A stretch of 64,000 nucleotides of DNA from Bacillota bacterium (GTDB lineage: Bacteria > Bacillota > Clostridia > Christensenellales > SZUA-584): positions 1 to 64,000 of the forward strand of contig JAEXTV010000005.1 of NCBI GenBank assembly GCA_023406895.1, written 5' to 3'. Both the position numbers and the translations under genes were made by a program. Each line of letters starts with the position of its first letter. The first letter of the stretch is position 1. The notes beneath the pieces were generated by a model. It saw only the letters and a program-made list of their open reading frames with translations, was not told the DNA's origin and ran no database searches. Of the stretch, positions 9,456 through 18,295 are shown piece after piece.

Positions 9456-10438
9456 GATTGCGCCTCCCTTCCTGCCTTCAGCATCGCTCTTCTCGCACGT
9501 CTGGCTTCTTTCTTAATACGCGTCTCGTATTTGTCGCGCATTGCGAAGAATATCAGGCCGGAGAGCGCAGCTATGATTACAAACATAATCATACTGGCTG
9601 CCGCCGCAGTGTTATACAGGTAACTGCCGCTGAAAGCCTGTGCGTAAATGAATACGCTTGTCGTCATTGTTGCATTGGCCGGGCCGCCGTTCCAAATGAA
9701 TAACTTAGGAATATCAAACATGTTCAAGCCGCCAATTAAGCTTGTAATCAGTGTAAAGATCATGATATTGCGTAAACATGGCATTGTTACGCGCCAGAAT
9801 GTTTGAGACGATGACGCACCGTCAATTTCCGCTGCTTCAAACAATTCCGGATTAATACCCAAGACACCGGATATCAGAATGATGGTTGTGTACCCATACC
9901 ACTGCCAAAACTGTATGAACGCGACAATGAGCTTTGCAGACAAAGGATCATTCGTGAAGTAAAATGGTTTCTCAGCTCCCAGCGATGTGATTAAATCGTT
10001 CATTGGGCCGACAGGATATCCGAATAATGCGGCAAACAGAACTGCCACAGTCGCGGCTGTAATGATGTTGGGAAGGTAGAACATGACTTTAAAAGCACCC
10101 TGTCCGCGAATTTTACGTCTGCGGCTTGTGAACCACGCTGTGAGTAGTAACGCGAGACCAATCTGCGGAATGAAGTTCATCACCCAGATGACCACAGTGT
10201 TCCCCAACGATGTGATAAATGTTTTATTTTGCAATATGCTGGCAAAGTTAGCGAATGGTGCATCTAAGAAATTAAAGGATTTTGTTGCAACACCTTTAAA
10301 GTCGGTGAAGCCGATAATGGCAGTAAACAACGTCGGATAGAGCATAAAGGCCAGAAAAGCAAGAATGAACGGAATACTGAAAATATAACCGTATTTTGCA
10401 TAACTGACGCTCTTTAGTGCCTTGTTTTTTTGAAGCAT
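9452..10438 (-). CDS. Sugar ABC transporter permease, MalF/UgpA type
   Basis: The 328-residue membrane protein has about six helices and the EAA loop EAAEIDGASSSQTFWRVTMPCLRN. It pairs with the next permease to form the membrane channel of the importer. The open frame extends 26 codons upstream into the hairpin region. The ATG at 10438 is preferred because GGGGG lies eight bases before it and the downstream sequence MLQKNKALKSVSY resembles other family starts. A strong hairpin separates it from the binding protein gene. Confidence 0.9.
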   Translation of the reverse strand: MLQKNKALKSVSYAKYGYIFSIPFILAFLAFMLYPTLFTAIIGFTDFKGVATKSFNFLDAPFANFASILQNKTFITSLGNTVVIWVMNFIPQIGLALLLTAWFTSRRRKIRGQGAFKVMFYLPNIITAATVAVLFAALFGYPVGPMNDLITSLGAEKPFYFTNDPLSAKLIVAFIQFWQWYGYTTIILISGVLGINPELFEAAEIDGASSSQTFWRVTMPCLRNIMIFTLITSLIGGLNMFDIPKLFIWNGGPANATMTTSVFIYAQAFSGSYLYNTAAAASMIMFVIIAALSGLIFFAMRDKYETRIKKEARRARRAMLKAGREAQS

Positions 10439-10484
10439 AACTGATTCCCCCAATGGCGATATTTTGACTGGAAAATAACGATTA

Positions 10485-10513
10485 TGGACGGACGGAAGAA
10501 TTCCGTCCGTCCA
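10485..10513 (-). other. Intercistronic stem-loop between binding protein and permease genes
   Basis: A perfect 13-bp inverted repeat with a three-base loop lies between the binding protein stop (10551) and the first permease start (10438). No T-run follows on the minus strand, so it is more likely an mRNA-stabilising or partial attenuation element than a full terminator. Such hairpins are common after binding protein genes and raise their yield relative to the permeases. Confidence 0.7.
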
Positions 10514-10550
10514 CACGCTTCTTACTGCTATGAGTGTTCGTTAAGCTTGC

Positions 10551-11975
10551 TTATTCAACAGTGATATCAAGCTGGTCACCGACAGCCTGCTTGAACGCAG
10601 CGATCGCTTCATCGCGGGAAATGTTGCCTGCAGCGTACTGACGAACCTGGTCACGCCAGATGTTGTTGATGGTTTCGTCATACTGTGTCAGGTTGGAACC
10701 GTTGGCAGCCGCATTCGCTTTGCCAAACACTTCGAACATGTTCTGTCCGCCGAGGAAGTCGAGCTCGCCATTGGACATCGCCATGACTGTGCTGGAAGCA
10801 ACCGTATCCTTTGTGCCGCCTTCGCCGTTAAGTGTGCCGTTTGCCCAAGCATACTGGAGAGATTCTTCGTCGCACTGCAGTGTGATCCACTTGATCAGTT
10901 CGGCAACAGCTTCCTTCTTCTCGGAATCCTTGTTAGCGATCAGCCATGTGCCACCCCAGAAGAAACCTACCGGAGAATCGCAAACTGCCCAGTCACCATA
11001 GGTGCCGCCAACTTCAACCAGCTTGCCAGCATCGTCAAAGGTTGCGCCGGAGTGGCCAGCCATGACGTAGTTGATCAACCAAGCGGGTCCGAAGAATCCG
11101 AACACGGGCTGTGCGCCGATACCCTGCATGTCAGCATACCAAGCATCCTGCCAGTCCTGAGTAATGTTGGAATAACCTTTGTCTGTGAGCGTCTTGGAAT
11201 AATCTAAGAATGCTTCACGTTTGGGGTCGATATTGAGCTTGCCGTCAACAACCCAACCAGCATCGGAGCTGTTCTCAATAGCGTGCCAGATGTCGCCGTC
11301 GCCAGAAACGATGGCATAGCCCTTAGCCTTCAGCTCAGCAGCTGCTGCATAGAACTTATCCCAGCCGGGGCCGATCTTTTTGCCGATTTCGGCCGGATCA
11401 TCTGTGCCCCATGTGTCCTTAGCAAGCGAGCGGCGATAAATGAACGCGCTGCCCGTTGCCTGGTAGCCAAGGCCAACCAGAGCGTTGTCGCTCGGACGGG
11501 TTCCGATCTGAATCGTGTAGTTCGCGATATCAGCAGCCTTTGTCATAGCATCAACGTCGATTCCGAGATCAGCATACGGGCATGCATAGCTGGACATGTC
11601 GCCCTGTGTATACTTCAGAACAAACGCGGACTCAGCGCAGTAGATGTCCGGAGCTTCGGCGCCGCCAGCGGCCAGAGCCTGATCCAGAGCGGGCTGATAG
11701 AGACCATCGGTCGTCGCGATAACGGTTGAGTTTACAGTATAACCGAAATCGGGATGCGTCTCAATGTATTTCTCGATCATTCCCGGCACTTCGTCGGTGA
11801 ACGCATAGAGGTTGATAACCCCTTTTTCAACCGGAGCAGAGTCGCTCGGCGATTCGGACGCCGGAGCTTCCGAGCTCGCTGACGGTGCTTCCGACGATGC
11901 TGCAGGCGCGCTGCACGCGGTAAACACGGCCAGAATCATAACGAGACTCAATAAAACCGCTATTGTCTTTTTCAT
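10551..11975 (-). CDS. Sugar-binding lipoprotein of the ABC importer
   Basis: The 474-residue product begins with a lipoprotein signal (MKKTIAVLLSLVMILAVFTAC) and then a Ser/Ala/Glu-rich flexible linker. An extracellular solute-binding family 1 fold follows, rich in Trp and Asp/Asn as expected for oligosaccharide binding. It should capture beta-gluco-oligosaccharides at the outer membrane face and deliver them to the two permeases. The ATG at 11975 is the only start that gives the signal peptide; AAGGAGG lies 13 bases upstream, slightly far. It follows the LacI gene by 91 bases with no terminator, so the regulator and transporter are probably co-transcribed. Confidence 0.92.
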   Translation of the reverse strand: MKKTIAVLLSLVMILAVFTACSAPAASSEAPSASSEAPASESPSDSAPVEKGVINLYAFTDEVPGMIEKYIETHPDFGYTVNSTVIATTDGLYQPALDQALAAGGAEAPDIYCAESAFVLKYTQGDMSSYACPYADLGIDVDAMTKAADIANYTIQIGTRPSDNALVGLGYQATGSAFIYRRSLAKDTWGTDDPAEIGKKIGPGWDKFYAAAAELKAKGYAIVSGDGDIWHAIENSSDAGWVVDGKLNIDPKREAFLDYSKTLTDKGYSNITQDWQDAWYADMQGIGAQPVFGFFGPAWLINYVMAGHSGATFDDAGKLVEVGGTYGDWAVCDSPVGFFWGGTWLIANKDSEKKEAVAELIKWITLQCDEESLQYAWANGTLNGEGGTKDTVASSTVMAMSNGELDFLGGQNMFEVFGKANAAANGSNLTQYDETINNIWRDQVRQYAAGNISRDEAIAAFKQAVGDQLDITVE

Positions 11976-12066
11976 TGCTTCTAAGTTTCCTCCTTTTTTT
12001 ATTGCATGCGAGATTCGCATGCCAATTTGGAAAAACTAACTTCAAGTTCTTGGGAGAACCAATTAT

Positions 12067-13101
12067 TTAAAAATCGACGGCACTGACCGAAGAAATCAGA
12101 TTCTTCACTGTTCGTCCTTCAATCAGCTGCGCAGGCACCACCACCTGCTGGGGAATAAATGTCTTCGGCGAAACGATTGCTGAGATCAGCTGCGCGGCAG
12201 CTTCCTTGCCAAGCGTTTCGGTATCCTGCTTAAGCGTTGTCAGCCTCGGGCGCAGCACCTGTGAGAGATAGATGCCATCGTGCCCCACCACGCTGATGTC
12301 ATCAGGTATCTCGAGCCCGTGACGCTCGATCTCGTTCATCCCGCCGATGAAGGAAAAATCATCGGGGTACATGATGCATGTGGGCCTTACGGGCAGCGCC
12401 AGCAGGTCGCGTGTGGCAAGTCCGCTCGCCTTAGGGTCATGGTATATCGCCGACCTGACATATTCTTCGGGAAGCTCGATTCCAAGCTCCATACAAACCT
12501 TGTGAAAACTGGCGAGACGCTTTTGAGTCACCGATGTATCCTCACCGTGTATATACGCAATCCGCCTGTGCCCGTTTCCGTAAAGGTACCGAACCATATT
12601 GCAGATACACTCGACGTTGTCGGACAGTATTGCCGTTCTGTTGTCAAATACGTGGTCTATTGTCACGGTTGGTATTTCACTGTTAACCAACTCGACAACG
12701 TCAGGATCCTTAAAATTCACACTCGCAATCACCACACCATCACAATTGCGGTATTTGCAGTGCTCGTAGTAGCTCATTTGAAACTGGCCAATGTTTTTGC
12801 TTATAAAAGTAACGTCGAAGCCGCGGCTTTCTGCTTCCTCCTTAAAACTGTTGAGGACTGACGAAAAGTATTCGTGAGTGAGGCCGCAATGCGTCTGATC
12901 CACAAACAAGACGCCGATGTTGTTCGACCGGTTTGTTTTCAGTGCGCGGGCTGTTGCATTGGGCAGATATCCCATTTCTTTGGCCACATGACGCACATAT
13001 TCTGCTGTGTCCTCACCAATGTCGCGATAGCCGTTAAGCGCTTTGCTGACCGTTGCTGCTGATACACCGCATCTTTTTGATATATCCTTTATTGTGACCA
13101 T
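12067..13101 (-). CDS. LacI-family transcriptional regulator
   Basis: The 344-residue protein starts with the LacI helix-turn-helix (VTIKDISKRCGVSAATVSKALNGYRDIGEDT), followed by the hinge (TARALKTNRSNNIGVLF) and a periplasmic-binding-like sugar sensor domain. It is expected to repress the transporter and the divergent glycoside genes until a cello-oligosaccharide or derived sugar binds. Operators with the same half-site occur at its own promoter, at the GH94 promoter and upstream of the ATPase gene. The start MVTIKDIS fits the family; 13 additional upstream codons lie over an operator-like site and are unlikely to be translated. Confidence 0.93.
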   Translation of the reverse strand: MVTIKDISKRCGVSAATVSKALNGYRDIGEDTAEYVRHVAKEMGYLPNATARALKTNRSNNIGVLFVDQTHCGLTHEYFSSVLNSFKEEAESRGFDVTFISKNIGQFQMSYYEHCKYRNCDGVVIASVNFKDPDVVELVNSEIPTVTIDHVFDNRTAILSDNVECICNMVRYLYGNGHRRIAYIHGEDTSVTQKRLASFHKVCMELGIELPEEYVRSAIYHDPKASGLATRDLLALPVRPTCIMYPDDFSFIGGMNEIERHGLEIPDDISVVGHDGIYLSQVLRPRLTTLKQDTETLGKEAAAQLISAIVSPKTFIPQQVVVPAQLIEGRTVKNLISSVSAVDF

Positions 13102-13117
13102 ATTCAGTGATACCCCT

Positions 13118-13129
13118 CGAAAACGATTT
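13118..13129. promoter_or_regulatory. Second LacI-type operator near the regulator start
   Basis: CGAAAACGATTT, 17 bases upstream of the regulator ATG, repeats the half-site of the main operator at 13200-13212. It could act as an auxiliary operator for looping or as a roadblock in the 5' leader. Confidence 0.5.
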
Positions 13130-13199
13130 AAACAGAACAACCAAGCTTAAAAATACAAAACAGTTTATTCATCCATGATTTTATAAATTTGTTTCTCTT

Positions 13200-13247
13200 A
13201 ATCGTTTTCGCGCCCTTATTATATAGCATCATTTTCCGATAAGTCAA
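13200..13247 (-). promoter_or_regulatory. Promoter and operator of the LacI-transporter operon
   Basis: On the minus strand a TTGACT (-35, plus 13242-13247) and TATAAT (-10, plus 13218-13223) are separated by 18 bases. The operator CGCGAAAACGATT (plus 13200-13212) follows directly at the expected transcription start, a classic repression position. Confidence 0.75.
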
Positions 13248-13382
13248 TAGGGTCAAGTAATAAAAAAACATCAAATTTTTGCAGAAAAGTTTATATAAAT
13301 GTGCTTATCGGTATAATTATTCACTTATTTTACATCTGAGATTAAATTATTTTACCTTTTATATTGTTTCTTATTAAATATC

Positions 13383-13438
13383 TTTACTTTTTATACTCTG
13401 TTGTGTAAAATAATCCGCAGATAGCGAAAACGTTATCG
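13383..13438 (+). promoter_or_regulatory. Promoter and operator of the GH94-GH1 operon
   Basis: TTTACT (13383-13388) and TAAAAT (13406-13411) are 17 bases apart. The operator CGAAAACGTTATCG (13425-13438) lies just downstream of the -10 element. The operator shares its half-site with those of the divergent operon, so one LacI-type regulator probably controls both directions. Confidence 0.7.
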
Positions 13439-13473
13439 TTGATACAAAATGCATTGCATAGGAGACCATCATC

Positions 13474-15897
13474 ATGAAATACGGCCACTTTGACGACGCA
13501 GCCAAGGAGTATATCATTGAGACACCGGCCACACCGATACCTTGGATCAATTATCTTGGCAGCAAAGATTTTTTCAGCATAATATCTAACACGGGCGGTG
13601 GGTACTGCTTTTATAAAGATGCGAAGCTTCGCCGAATCACTCGCTACCGTTACAACAATGTGCCGTATGATCAGGATGGCCGCCATTATTATATTAAGGA
13701 AGCCGATAACGTATGGAACCCCGGTTTTTTGCCGACCAAAACACCGCTCGACAGCTATAAATGCCGCCATGGCTTGAATTATACCGTGTTCGAAAGCTCG
13801 AAGAACGCTCTGGAATCAACGCTCACCTGTTTTGTGCCGCTTAATGACACCTGCGAAATCAATATGCTCACGCTGAAAAACGCCGACGCGGCACCAAAAA
13901 CGGTTCAGGTTTACAGTGCGATTGAATGGTGCCTTTGGGATACCACGGACGATTCCCAAAATTTTCAGCGCAATTTGAGCATCGGGGAAGTCGAAATAGA
14001 CGGCAGCACACTCTACCATAAAACCGAATACCGCGAGCGCCGCGATCATTATGCTTTTTACACCGTCAACACCCCTGCCGACGGGTTTGATACGGACAGA
14101 GACACATTTATCGGTAAATTCAGATCCTGGGAAGCGCCACAGATGGTGCAGTCGGGGCAAAGCGGCAACAGCGTCGCCAGCGGATGGTCGCCCATTGCGA
14201 GCCACCGAATCGATTTCACCCTTGCGCCCGGTGAAGAAAAAACCTTTGTCTATATGATCGGCTATATCGAAAACAAGTTTGAAGAGAAATGGGAAAGCAA
14301 AGGCATTATCAACAAGACCAAAGCCAAGACGCTGATACAAAAGTATCAGAGCACAGCGGCCGTTGAAGCCGCTCTTGACGCGCTCAAAGCAGAATGGGCC
14401 GAGCTGCTGGGCCGCTTCTCCCTGTCCAGCGGTAACGATAAGCTCAACCGCATGGTCAACATTTGGAACCAATACCAGTGCATGATCACGTTTAATATGA
14501 GCCGCAGCGCGAGCTATTTTGAAAGCGGTGTCGGCCGCGGCATGGGTTTTCGTGACAGCTGTCAGGATCTTCTCGGGTTTGTCCATCTCGTCCCCGACCG
14601 CGCTCGCGCACGTATTCTCGATATCGCCGCGGTCCAGTTTGAGGACGGCAGCACATACCATCAGTATCAACCGCTTACCAAGCGCGGCAATACCGACGTG
14701 GGTACCGGCTTTAACGATGACCCGCTTTGGCTTGTCGCCTGCACAGCCGCATACATTCGCGAAACTGGCGATGTCGGCATTTTAAACGAACTGGTTCCGT
14801 TTGACAACAAGGCCGGCAGTGAAAAGCCGCTTTTCGAGCATCTGCGCCGCAGCATCAATTATACGGTAACGCACAAGGGGCCGCATGGTCTGCCGCTCAT
14901 CGGCCGTGCCGATTGGAACGACTGCCTGAACCTGAACTGTTTTTCGGAAAAACCGGGAGAAAGCTTTCAGACTGTCGCGAATTTTGAGAGCGGCAAGGCT
15001 GAAAGTGTGTTGATTGCGGGGATATTCGCCAAGTACGGCCTTGAATATGCGGACCTTTGCCGTCACTATGGATCTGCAGAAGAGGCCGCGGCTGTGGAAA
15101 AAGAAGTGGAAATCATCAAACAAGCCGTTCTCAAAAACGGCTGGGACGGCGAATGGTTCATACGCGCTTATGACGCATTTGAGAACAAAGTGGGCAGCCA
15201 AGAATGCGAGGAAGGCCAGATCTTTATCGAGCCCCAGGGCTTCTGCGTGATGGCCGGCATCGGTGTCGAGGAAGGGCTGGCAGACCGCGCAATGAAGTCC
15301 GTCAGAGAACGGTTGCTTAACGACTTTGGCATCGAACTGTTAAACCCCTGTTATTCCGAATACCATAAGGAGCTCGGTGAAATCACGAGCTATCCCGAAT
15401 CTTATAAAGAAAACGGTTCTGTTTTCTGCCACAACAATCCGTGGGTCACGATTGCGGAAGCGAGCCTAGGGCATGCCGAAGAAGCCTTTGACATTTACAG
15501 ACGTTCCTGCCCCGCCTATGTGGAGGAATTCAGCGAAATTCACAGAACCGAGCCGTATGTGTACAGCCAGATGATTGCGGGACGTTTTGCCCCCCGTTAC
15601 GGCGAAGCCAAAAACAGCTGGCTGACCGGCACCGCCGCGTGGTCCTTCGTTTGTGTGAGTCAGGCGCTGCTCGGCATCACACCGCATTACGACGGCCTCA
15701 TGATCAATCCGTGTGTGCCCACCGAGCTGAAAAGCTATACGATAAAAAGGCTGTTCCGCGGCGCGCAATATGTCATCACCGTGCATAACGACGGCAGAGC
15801 GAAACGTGAGATGACTGTGGACGGCAAAGCTGTAAATGGCAATATCATTCCGTTTGCGGCCGGAAAAAAAGAATATCAGGTTGAGGTATTTATCTGA
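13474..15897 (+). CDS. GH94 cellobiose phosphorylase
   Basis: The 807-residue protein has the length and architecture of intracellular GH94 cellobiose phosphorylases: an N-terminal beta-sandwich, a linker, an (alpha/alpha)6 catalytic barrel and a C-terminal jelly roll. The RADWNDCLN motif (about 478-486) carries the catalytic aspartate, and GSVFCHNNPW and the surrounding loops match phosphate and substrate sites. By family, it splits cellobiose with phosphate to glucose 1-phosphate and glucose, saving one ATP. Specificity for cellobiose over longer dextrins is inferred from length and the N-terminal sequence. AGGAG precedes the ATG. Its stop shares one base with the start of the GH1 gene. Confidence 0.9.
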   Translation: MKYGHFDDAAKEYIIETPATPIPWINYLGSKDFFSIISNTGGGYCFYKDAKLRRITRYRYNNVPYDQDGRHYYIKEADNVWNPGFLPTKTPLDSYKCRHGLNYTVFESSKNALESTLTCFVPLNDTCEINMLTLKNADAAPKTVQVYSAIEWCLWDTTDDSQNFQRNLSIGEVEIDGSTLYHKTEYRERRDHYAFYTVNTPADGFDTDRDTFIGKFRSWEAPQMVQSGQSGNSVASGWSPIASHRIDFTLAPGEEKTFVYMIGYIENKFEEKWESKGIINKTKAKTLIQKYQSTAAVEAALDALKAEWAELLGRFSLSSGNDKLNRMVNIWNQYQCMITFNMSRSASYFESGVGRGMGFRDSCQDLLGFVHLVPDRARARILDIAAVQFEDGSTYHQYQPLTKRGNTDVGTGFNDDPLWLVACTAAYIRETGDVGILNELVPFDNKAGSEKPLFEHLRRSINYTVTHKGPHGLPLIGRADWNDCLNLNCFSEKPGESFQTVANFESGKAESVLIAGIFAKYGLEYADLCRHYGSAEEAAAVEKEVEIIKQAVLKNGWDGEWFIRAYDAFENKVGSQECEEGQIFIEPQGFCVMAGIGVEEGLADRAMKSVRERLLNDFGIELLNPCYSEYHKELGEITSYPESYKENGSVFCHNNPWVTIAEASLGHAEEAFDIYRRSCPAYVEEFSEIHRTEPYVYSQMIAGRFAPRYGEAKNSWLTGTAAWSFVCVSQALLGITPHYDGLMINPCVPTELKSYTIKRLFRGAQYVITVHNDGRAKREMTVDGKAVNGNIIPFAAGKKEYQVEVFI

Positions 15898-17240
15898 TGT
15901 CTTTCCCGAAAGATTTTATTTGGGGTGCCGCCAGCTCCGCTTATCAAACAGAGGGTGCCATAAGCGAGGATGGCAAGGGGATGAGCATATGGGATGATTT
16001 TTGCCGCAAGCCGGGCGTGATTGCCGACGGCTCAAGCGGCGACATCGCCTGCGACGCTTATCACCGCTTCGCCGAAGATATTTCGCTAATGAAACAAATG
16101 GGCATCAAGGCCTACCGATTTTCTCTGTGCTGGCCGCGCATACTGCCCGAAGGCCGCGGCGCGGTTAACGAGAAAGGGCTCGCCTTTTACGACGCCCTTG
16201 TGGATATGCTGATCGAGAATGGCATCGAGCCGATGATCACGCTGTATCACTGGGATATGCCGATGCCGCTCCATGAGCAGGGCGGCTGGCTCAACCGGAA
16301 TATTATCGATGCGTTCGAAGAATTTTCGGTGCTGGTTGCACGGCACTTTTCGGATCGGGTTAAAACATTTATACCGCTCAACGAACCGCAGTGTTTCGTC
16401 AGTCTCGGCTACGAGCGCGGTCTGCATGCGCCGGGGCTTCGTCTTGGCCTCAAGGATATTTTCAAAGGCATCCACCATTCGCTGCTCGCACAAGGGCTTT
16501 CCATCAAGGCGCTGCGCGAGAACAGCCCGGCGGATGTCAGGATCGGCGTCGCCTCTACAGGGCGCCTTTGTTACCCTAAAAACGAGACTCCGCAGGGTAT
16601 CGCCGCGGCGGAAGAATCGTCCTTCATTATATCGGGCTTTGACTGGTTGTTTTCGCATAATCTGTTCCTCGATCCGCTGATGTTTGGACGCTATCCCAAC
16701 TGTGATATCGACGGTTTTAGCGAACTTGCGGCATCCGTCAGCGAGCAGGATTGGCAGATCATCAAACAGAAAGTCGATTTTATCGGCTTAAACGTTTACA
16801 ACGGCAAGGAGATTGATGACGCCAGTGCGGAGGTAAAAAAGACGCCCGGCTTTCCGCGCACGGCGTTAAAATGGCCCGTTACGCCCAGAGTGATGCGCTT
16901 TGGCATGCGTTTTATTTATAACCGCTACGGGCTGCCTCTCATGATCACGGAGAATGGGCAGTCATGCAACGACCGTGTGTTTTTGGACGGGAAGGTGCAC
17001 GACGCCGACCGTATTGATTTCCTTCATGGCTATTTATCCGAGCTTAAAAAAGCCTGCGCCGACGGTGTGCCCGTTTTAGGCTACCTTCACTGGAGCCTCA
17101 CGGACAATTTTGAATGGCACAACGGCTACGACGAACGATTCGGGCTCATTTATATCAACTATGTTACGCAGCAGCGCATTCTCAAGGATTCCGCGCATTG
17201 GTATGCGCAAACCATCTCCTGCAACGGAGATACCCTTTAG
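15897..17240 (+). CDS. GH1 beta-glucosidase
   Basis: The 447-residue protein is a full-length GH1 enzyme. It opens with FPKDFIWGAASSAYQTEGA, has the acid/base glutamate in LNEPQ at 163 and the nucleophile glutamate in ITENGQS at 352. It ends with the conserved LTDNFEWHNGYDERFGLIYI block. There is no signal peptide, so it acts on imported sugars, hydrolysing beta-glucosides alongside the phosphorylase. It is not clearly a phospho-beta-glucosidase, and the ABC importer context favours unphosphorylated substrates. The start codon overlaps the GH94 stop (TGATG), so the two enzymes are translationally coupled. Confidence 0.93.
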   Translation: MSFPKDFIWGAASSAYQTEGAISEDGKGMSIWDDFCRKPGVIADGSSGDIACDAYHRFAEDISLMKQMGIKAYRFSLCWPRILPEGRGAVNEKGLAFYDALVDMLIENGIEPMITLYHWDMPMPLHEQGGWLNRNIIDAFEEFSVLVARHFSDRVKTFIPLNEPQCFVSLGYERGLHAPGLRLGLKDIFKGIHHSLLAQGLSIKALRENSPADVRIGVASTGRLCYPKNETPQGIAAAEESSFIISGFDWLFSHNLFLDPLMFGRYPNCDIDGFSELAASVSEQDWQIIKQKVDFIGLNVYNGKEIDDASAEVKKTPGFPRTALKWPVTPRVMRFGMRFIYNRYGLPLMITENGQSCNDRVFLDGKVHDADRIDFLHGYLSELKKACADGVPVLGYLHWSLTDNFEWHNGYDERFGLIYINYVTQQRILKDSAHWYAQTISCNGDTL

Positions 17241-17251
17241 TGCCAGGCCGT

Positions 17252-17281
17252 AGGCTGCTTCGCGGCAGTCTGCGTTTTCTT
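17252..17281 (+). terminator. Probable terminator after the GH1 gene
   Basis: A seven-pair stem (AGGCTGC with GCAGTCT, one G-T pair) with a six-base loop is followed by a short T-rich stretch, 12 bases after the stop. Confidence 0.5.
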
Positions 17282-17337
17282 ATCACCTAAGATTCATCTT
17301 TTTTTCTTCCTCTCATTTGTTTTTTGGCATTAGTCAG

Positions 17338-17366
17338 TTGACTTGTGCCGAATTTTGTTCTAATAT
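17338..17366 (+). promoter_or_regulatory. Promoter of the PadR-permease genes
   Basis: TTGACT and TAATAT are spaced by 17 bases. An imperfect dyad (CTATA and TATAG about 11 bases apart) follows before the PadR ribosome binding site and could be the regulator's own operator. Confidence 0.6.
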
Positions 17367-17423
17367 ATGCGCACACACTATATTCATTATGCATATAGCT
17401 GAATTGTATATAAGGAGTTTTTT

Positions 17424-17777
17424 ATGCCGCAAAAAAGCTGTCATCCCATGCACCGGTTTATGGAGGTTTGCCTGCTGGTTCTGCTATCAAGCGAAAGCAC
17501 CGAATGCCATGGCTATTCTCTGGCCGAAAAGCTCAAGAACTTCGGTTTCACCGAGGAAGAGCTCAACATCAGCACGCTTTATCGCACGCTGCGCCACATG
17601 GAACAAAACGAATGGGTGCGCTCTCATTGGGAAAGCGGCGGGCAAGGGCCTCAGCGGCGCGTGTACAGCATCACGGCGCAAGGCCGCAATGCGCTTGACG
17701 AATGGGTGCAGGTACTGCGCAGGCGGCGCGAACGTATCGGTTTGCTGCTTGATGCGTATGCGCTGCTGAAGAAATGA
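17424..17777 (+). CDS. PadR-family transcriptional regulator
   Basis: The 117-residue protein is a compact winged helix of the PadR type: GYSLAEKLKNFGF, then ISTLYRTLRHMEQNEWV for the recognition helix and GGQGPQRRVYSITAQGRNALDEW for the wing. A short C-terminal helix should dimerise. AAGGAG precedes the ATG. PadR proteins usually repress a neighbouring gene, often a transporter, in response to a small ligand. Here the two permease genes begin 27 bases downstream and are the obvious target. A longer overlapping frame starting at 17317 is rejected. Confidence 0.88.
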   Translation: MPQKSCHPMHRFMEVCLLVLLSSESTECHGYSLAEKLKNFGFTEEELNISTLYRTLRHMEQNEWVRSHWESGGQGPQRRVYSITAQGRNALDEWVQVLRRRRERIGLLLDAYALLKK

Positions 17778-17803
17778 TCATTTAACATAAAGGAGTATAC
17801 AGC

Positions 17804-18295
17804 ATGGGAATTGATACGATTGTCTTCTATTCTCTGGCCGTGGGATTATCGGTTGTGTCTCTCGTTAAAAGCCGGGAGAAAACAAAAAAAGCGTTCATAA
17901 AGGCATGGCGTGCTTTTGAAAATATTCTTCCGCAGCTGATCGGCATTATGATACTCGTCGGGCTCGTGCTTGCGCTGCTCGACCCCGCCACGATTGGTGC
18001 GATTATCGGCGCACAGTCCGGGTGGCTCGGTGTCGCGCTGGCATCCGCAGCGGGGGCCGTTACGCTGATGCCCGGTTTTGTGGCCTTCCCCACCGCTGCG
18101 CTGCTGCTGGCGGGCGGCGCGGGTTATATGCAGATTGGTGCGTTTGTGTCCTCGCTGATGATGGTCGGCATGGTGACACTGCCTGTTGAATTCAAATATT
18201 TCGGCAAAAAGACGGCACTGCTGCGCAACGCATTCGCGTTTGTGTTCGCATTCGCTGTCGCGTTTGTGATCGGAAAGGTGATGGGTGAAATATGA
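17804..18295 (+). CDS. Half-size permease, YraQ/ArsP-like N-terminal half
   Basis: The 163-residue integral membrane protein has about four hydrophobic segments and a glycine-rich motif (LMPGFVAFPTAALLLAGGAG). Length and motif resemble half of a COG0701 (YraQ/ArsP) permease, which in many Clostridia is encoded as two adjacent small genes. The substrate is unknown; some full-length relatives export organic arsenicals. Its stop overlaps the start of the next gene (ATGA), so the halves are probably made in equal amounts and assemble together. The family call is from memory of motifs and needs a profile search. Confidence 0.55.
   Translation: MGIDTIVFYSLAVGLSVVSLVKSREKTKKAFIKAWRAFENILPQLIGIMILVGLVLALLDPATIGAIIGAQSGWLGVALASAAGAVTLMPGFVAFPTAALLLAGGAGYMQIGAFVSSLMMVGMVTLPVEFKYFGKKTALLRNAFAFVFAFAVAFVIGKVMGEI

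Noticed and set aside
13200..13438. Operators considered as CcpA cre sites
   Set aside because: They resemble cre sites in the AACG core, but the copies cluster at one locus with its own LacI regulator, which is the simpler explanation. CcpA binding is not excluded.
17317..17769. Longer plus-strand frame over the PadR gene
   Set aside because: Frame 17424-17777 has the ribosome binding site and a clear winged-helix protein.
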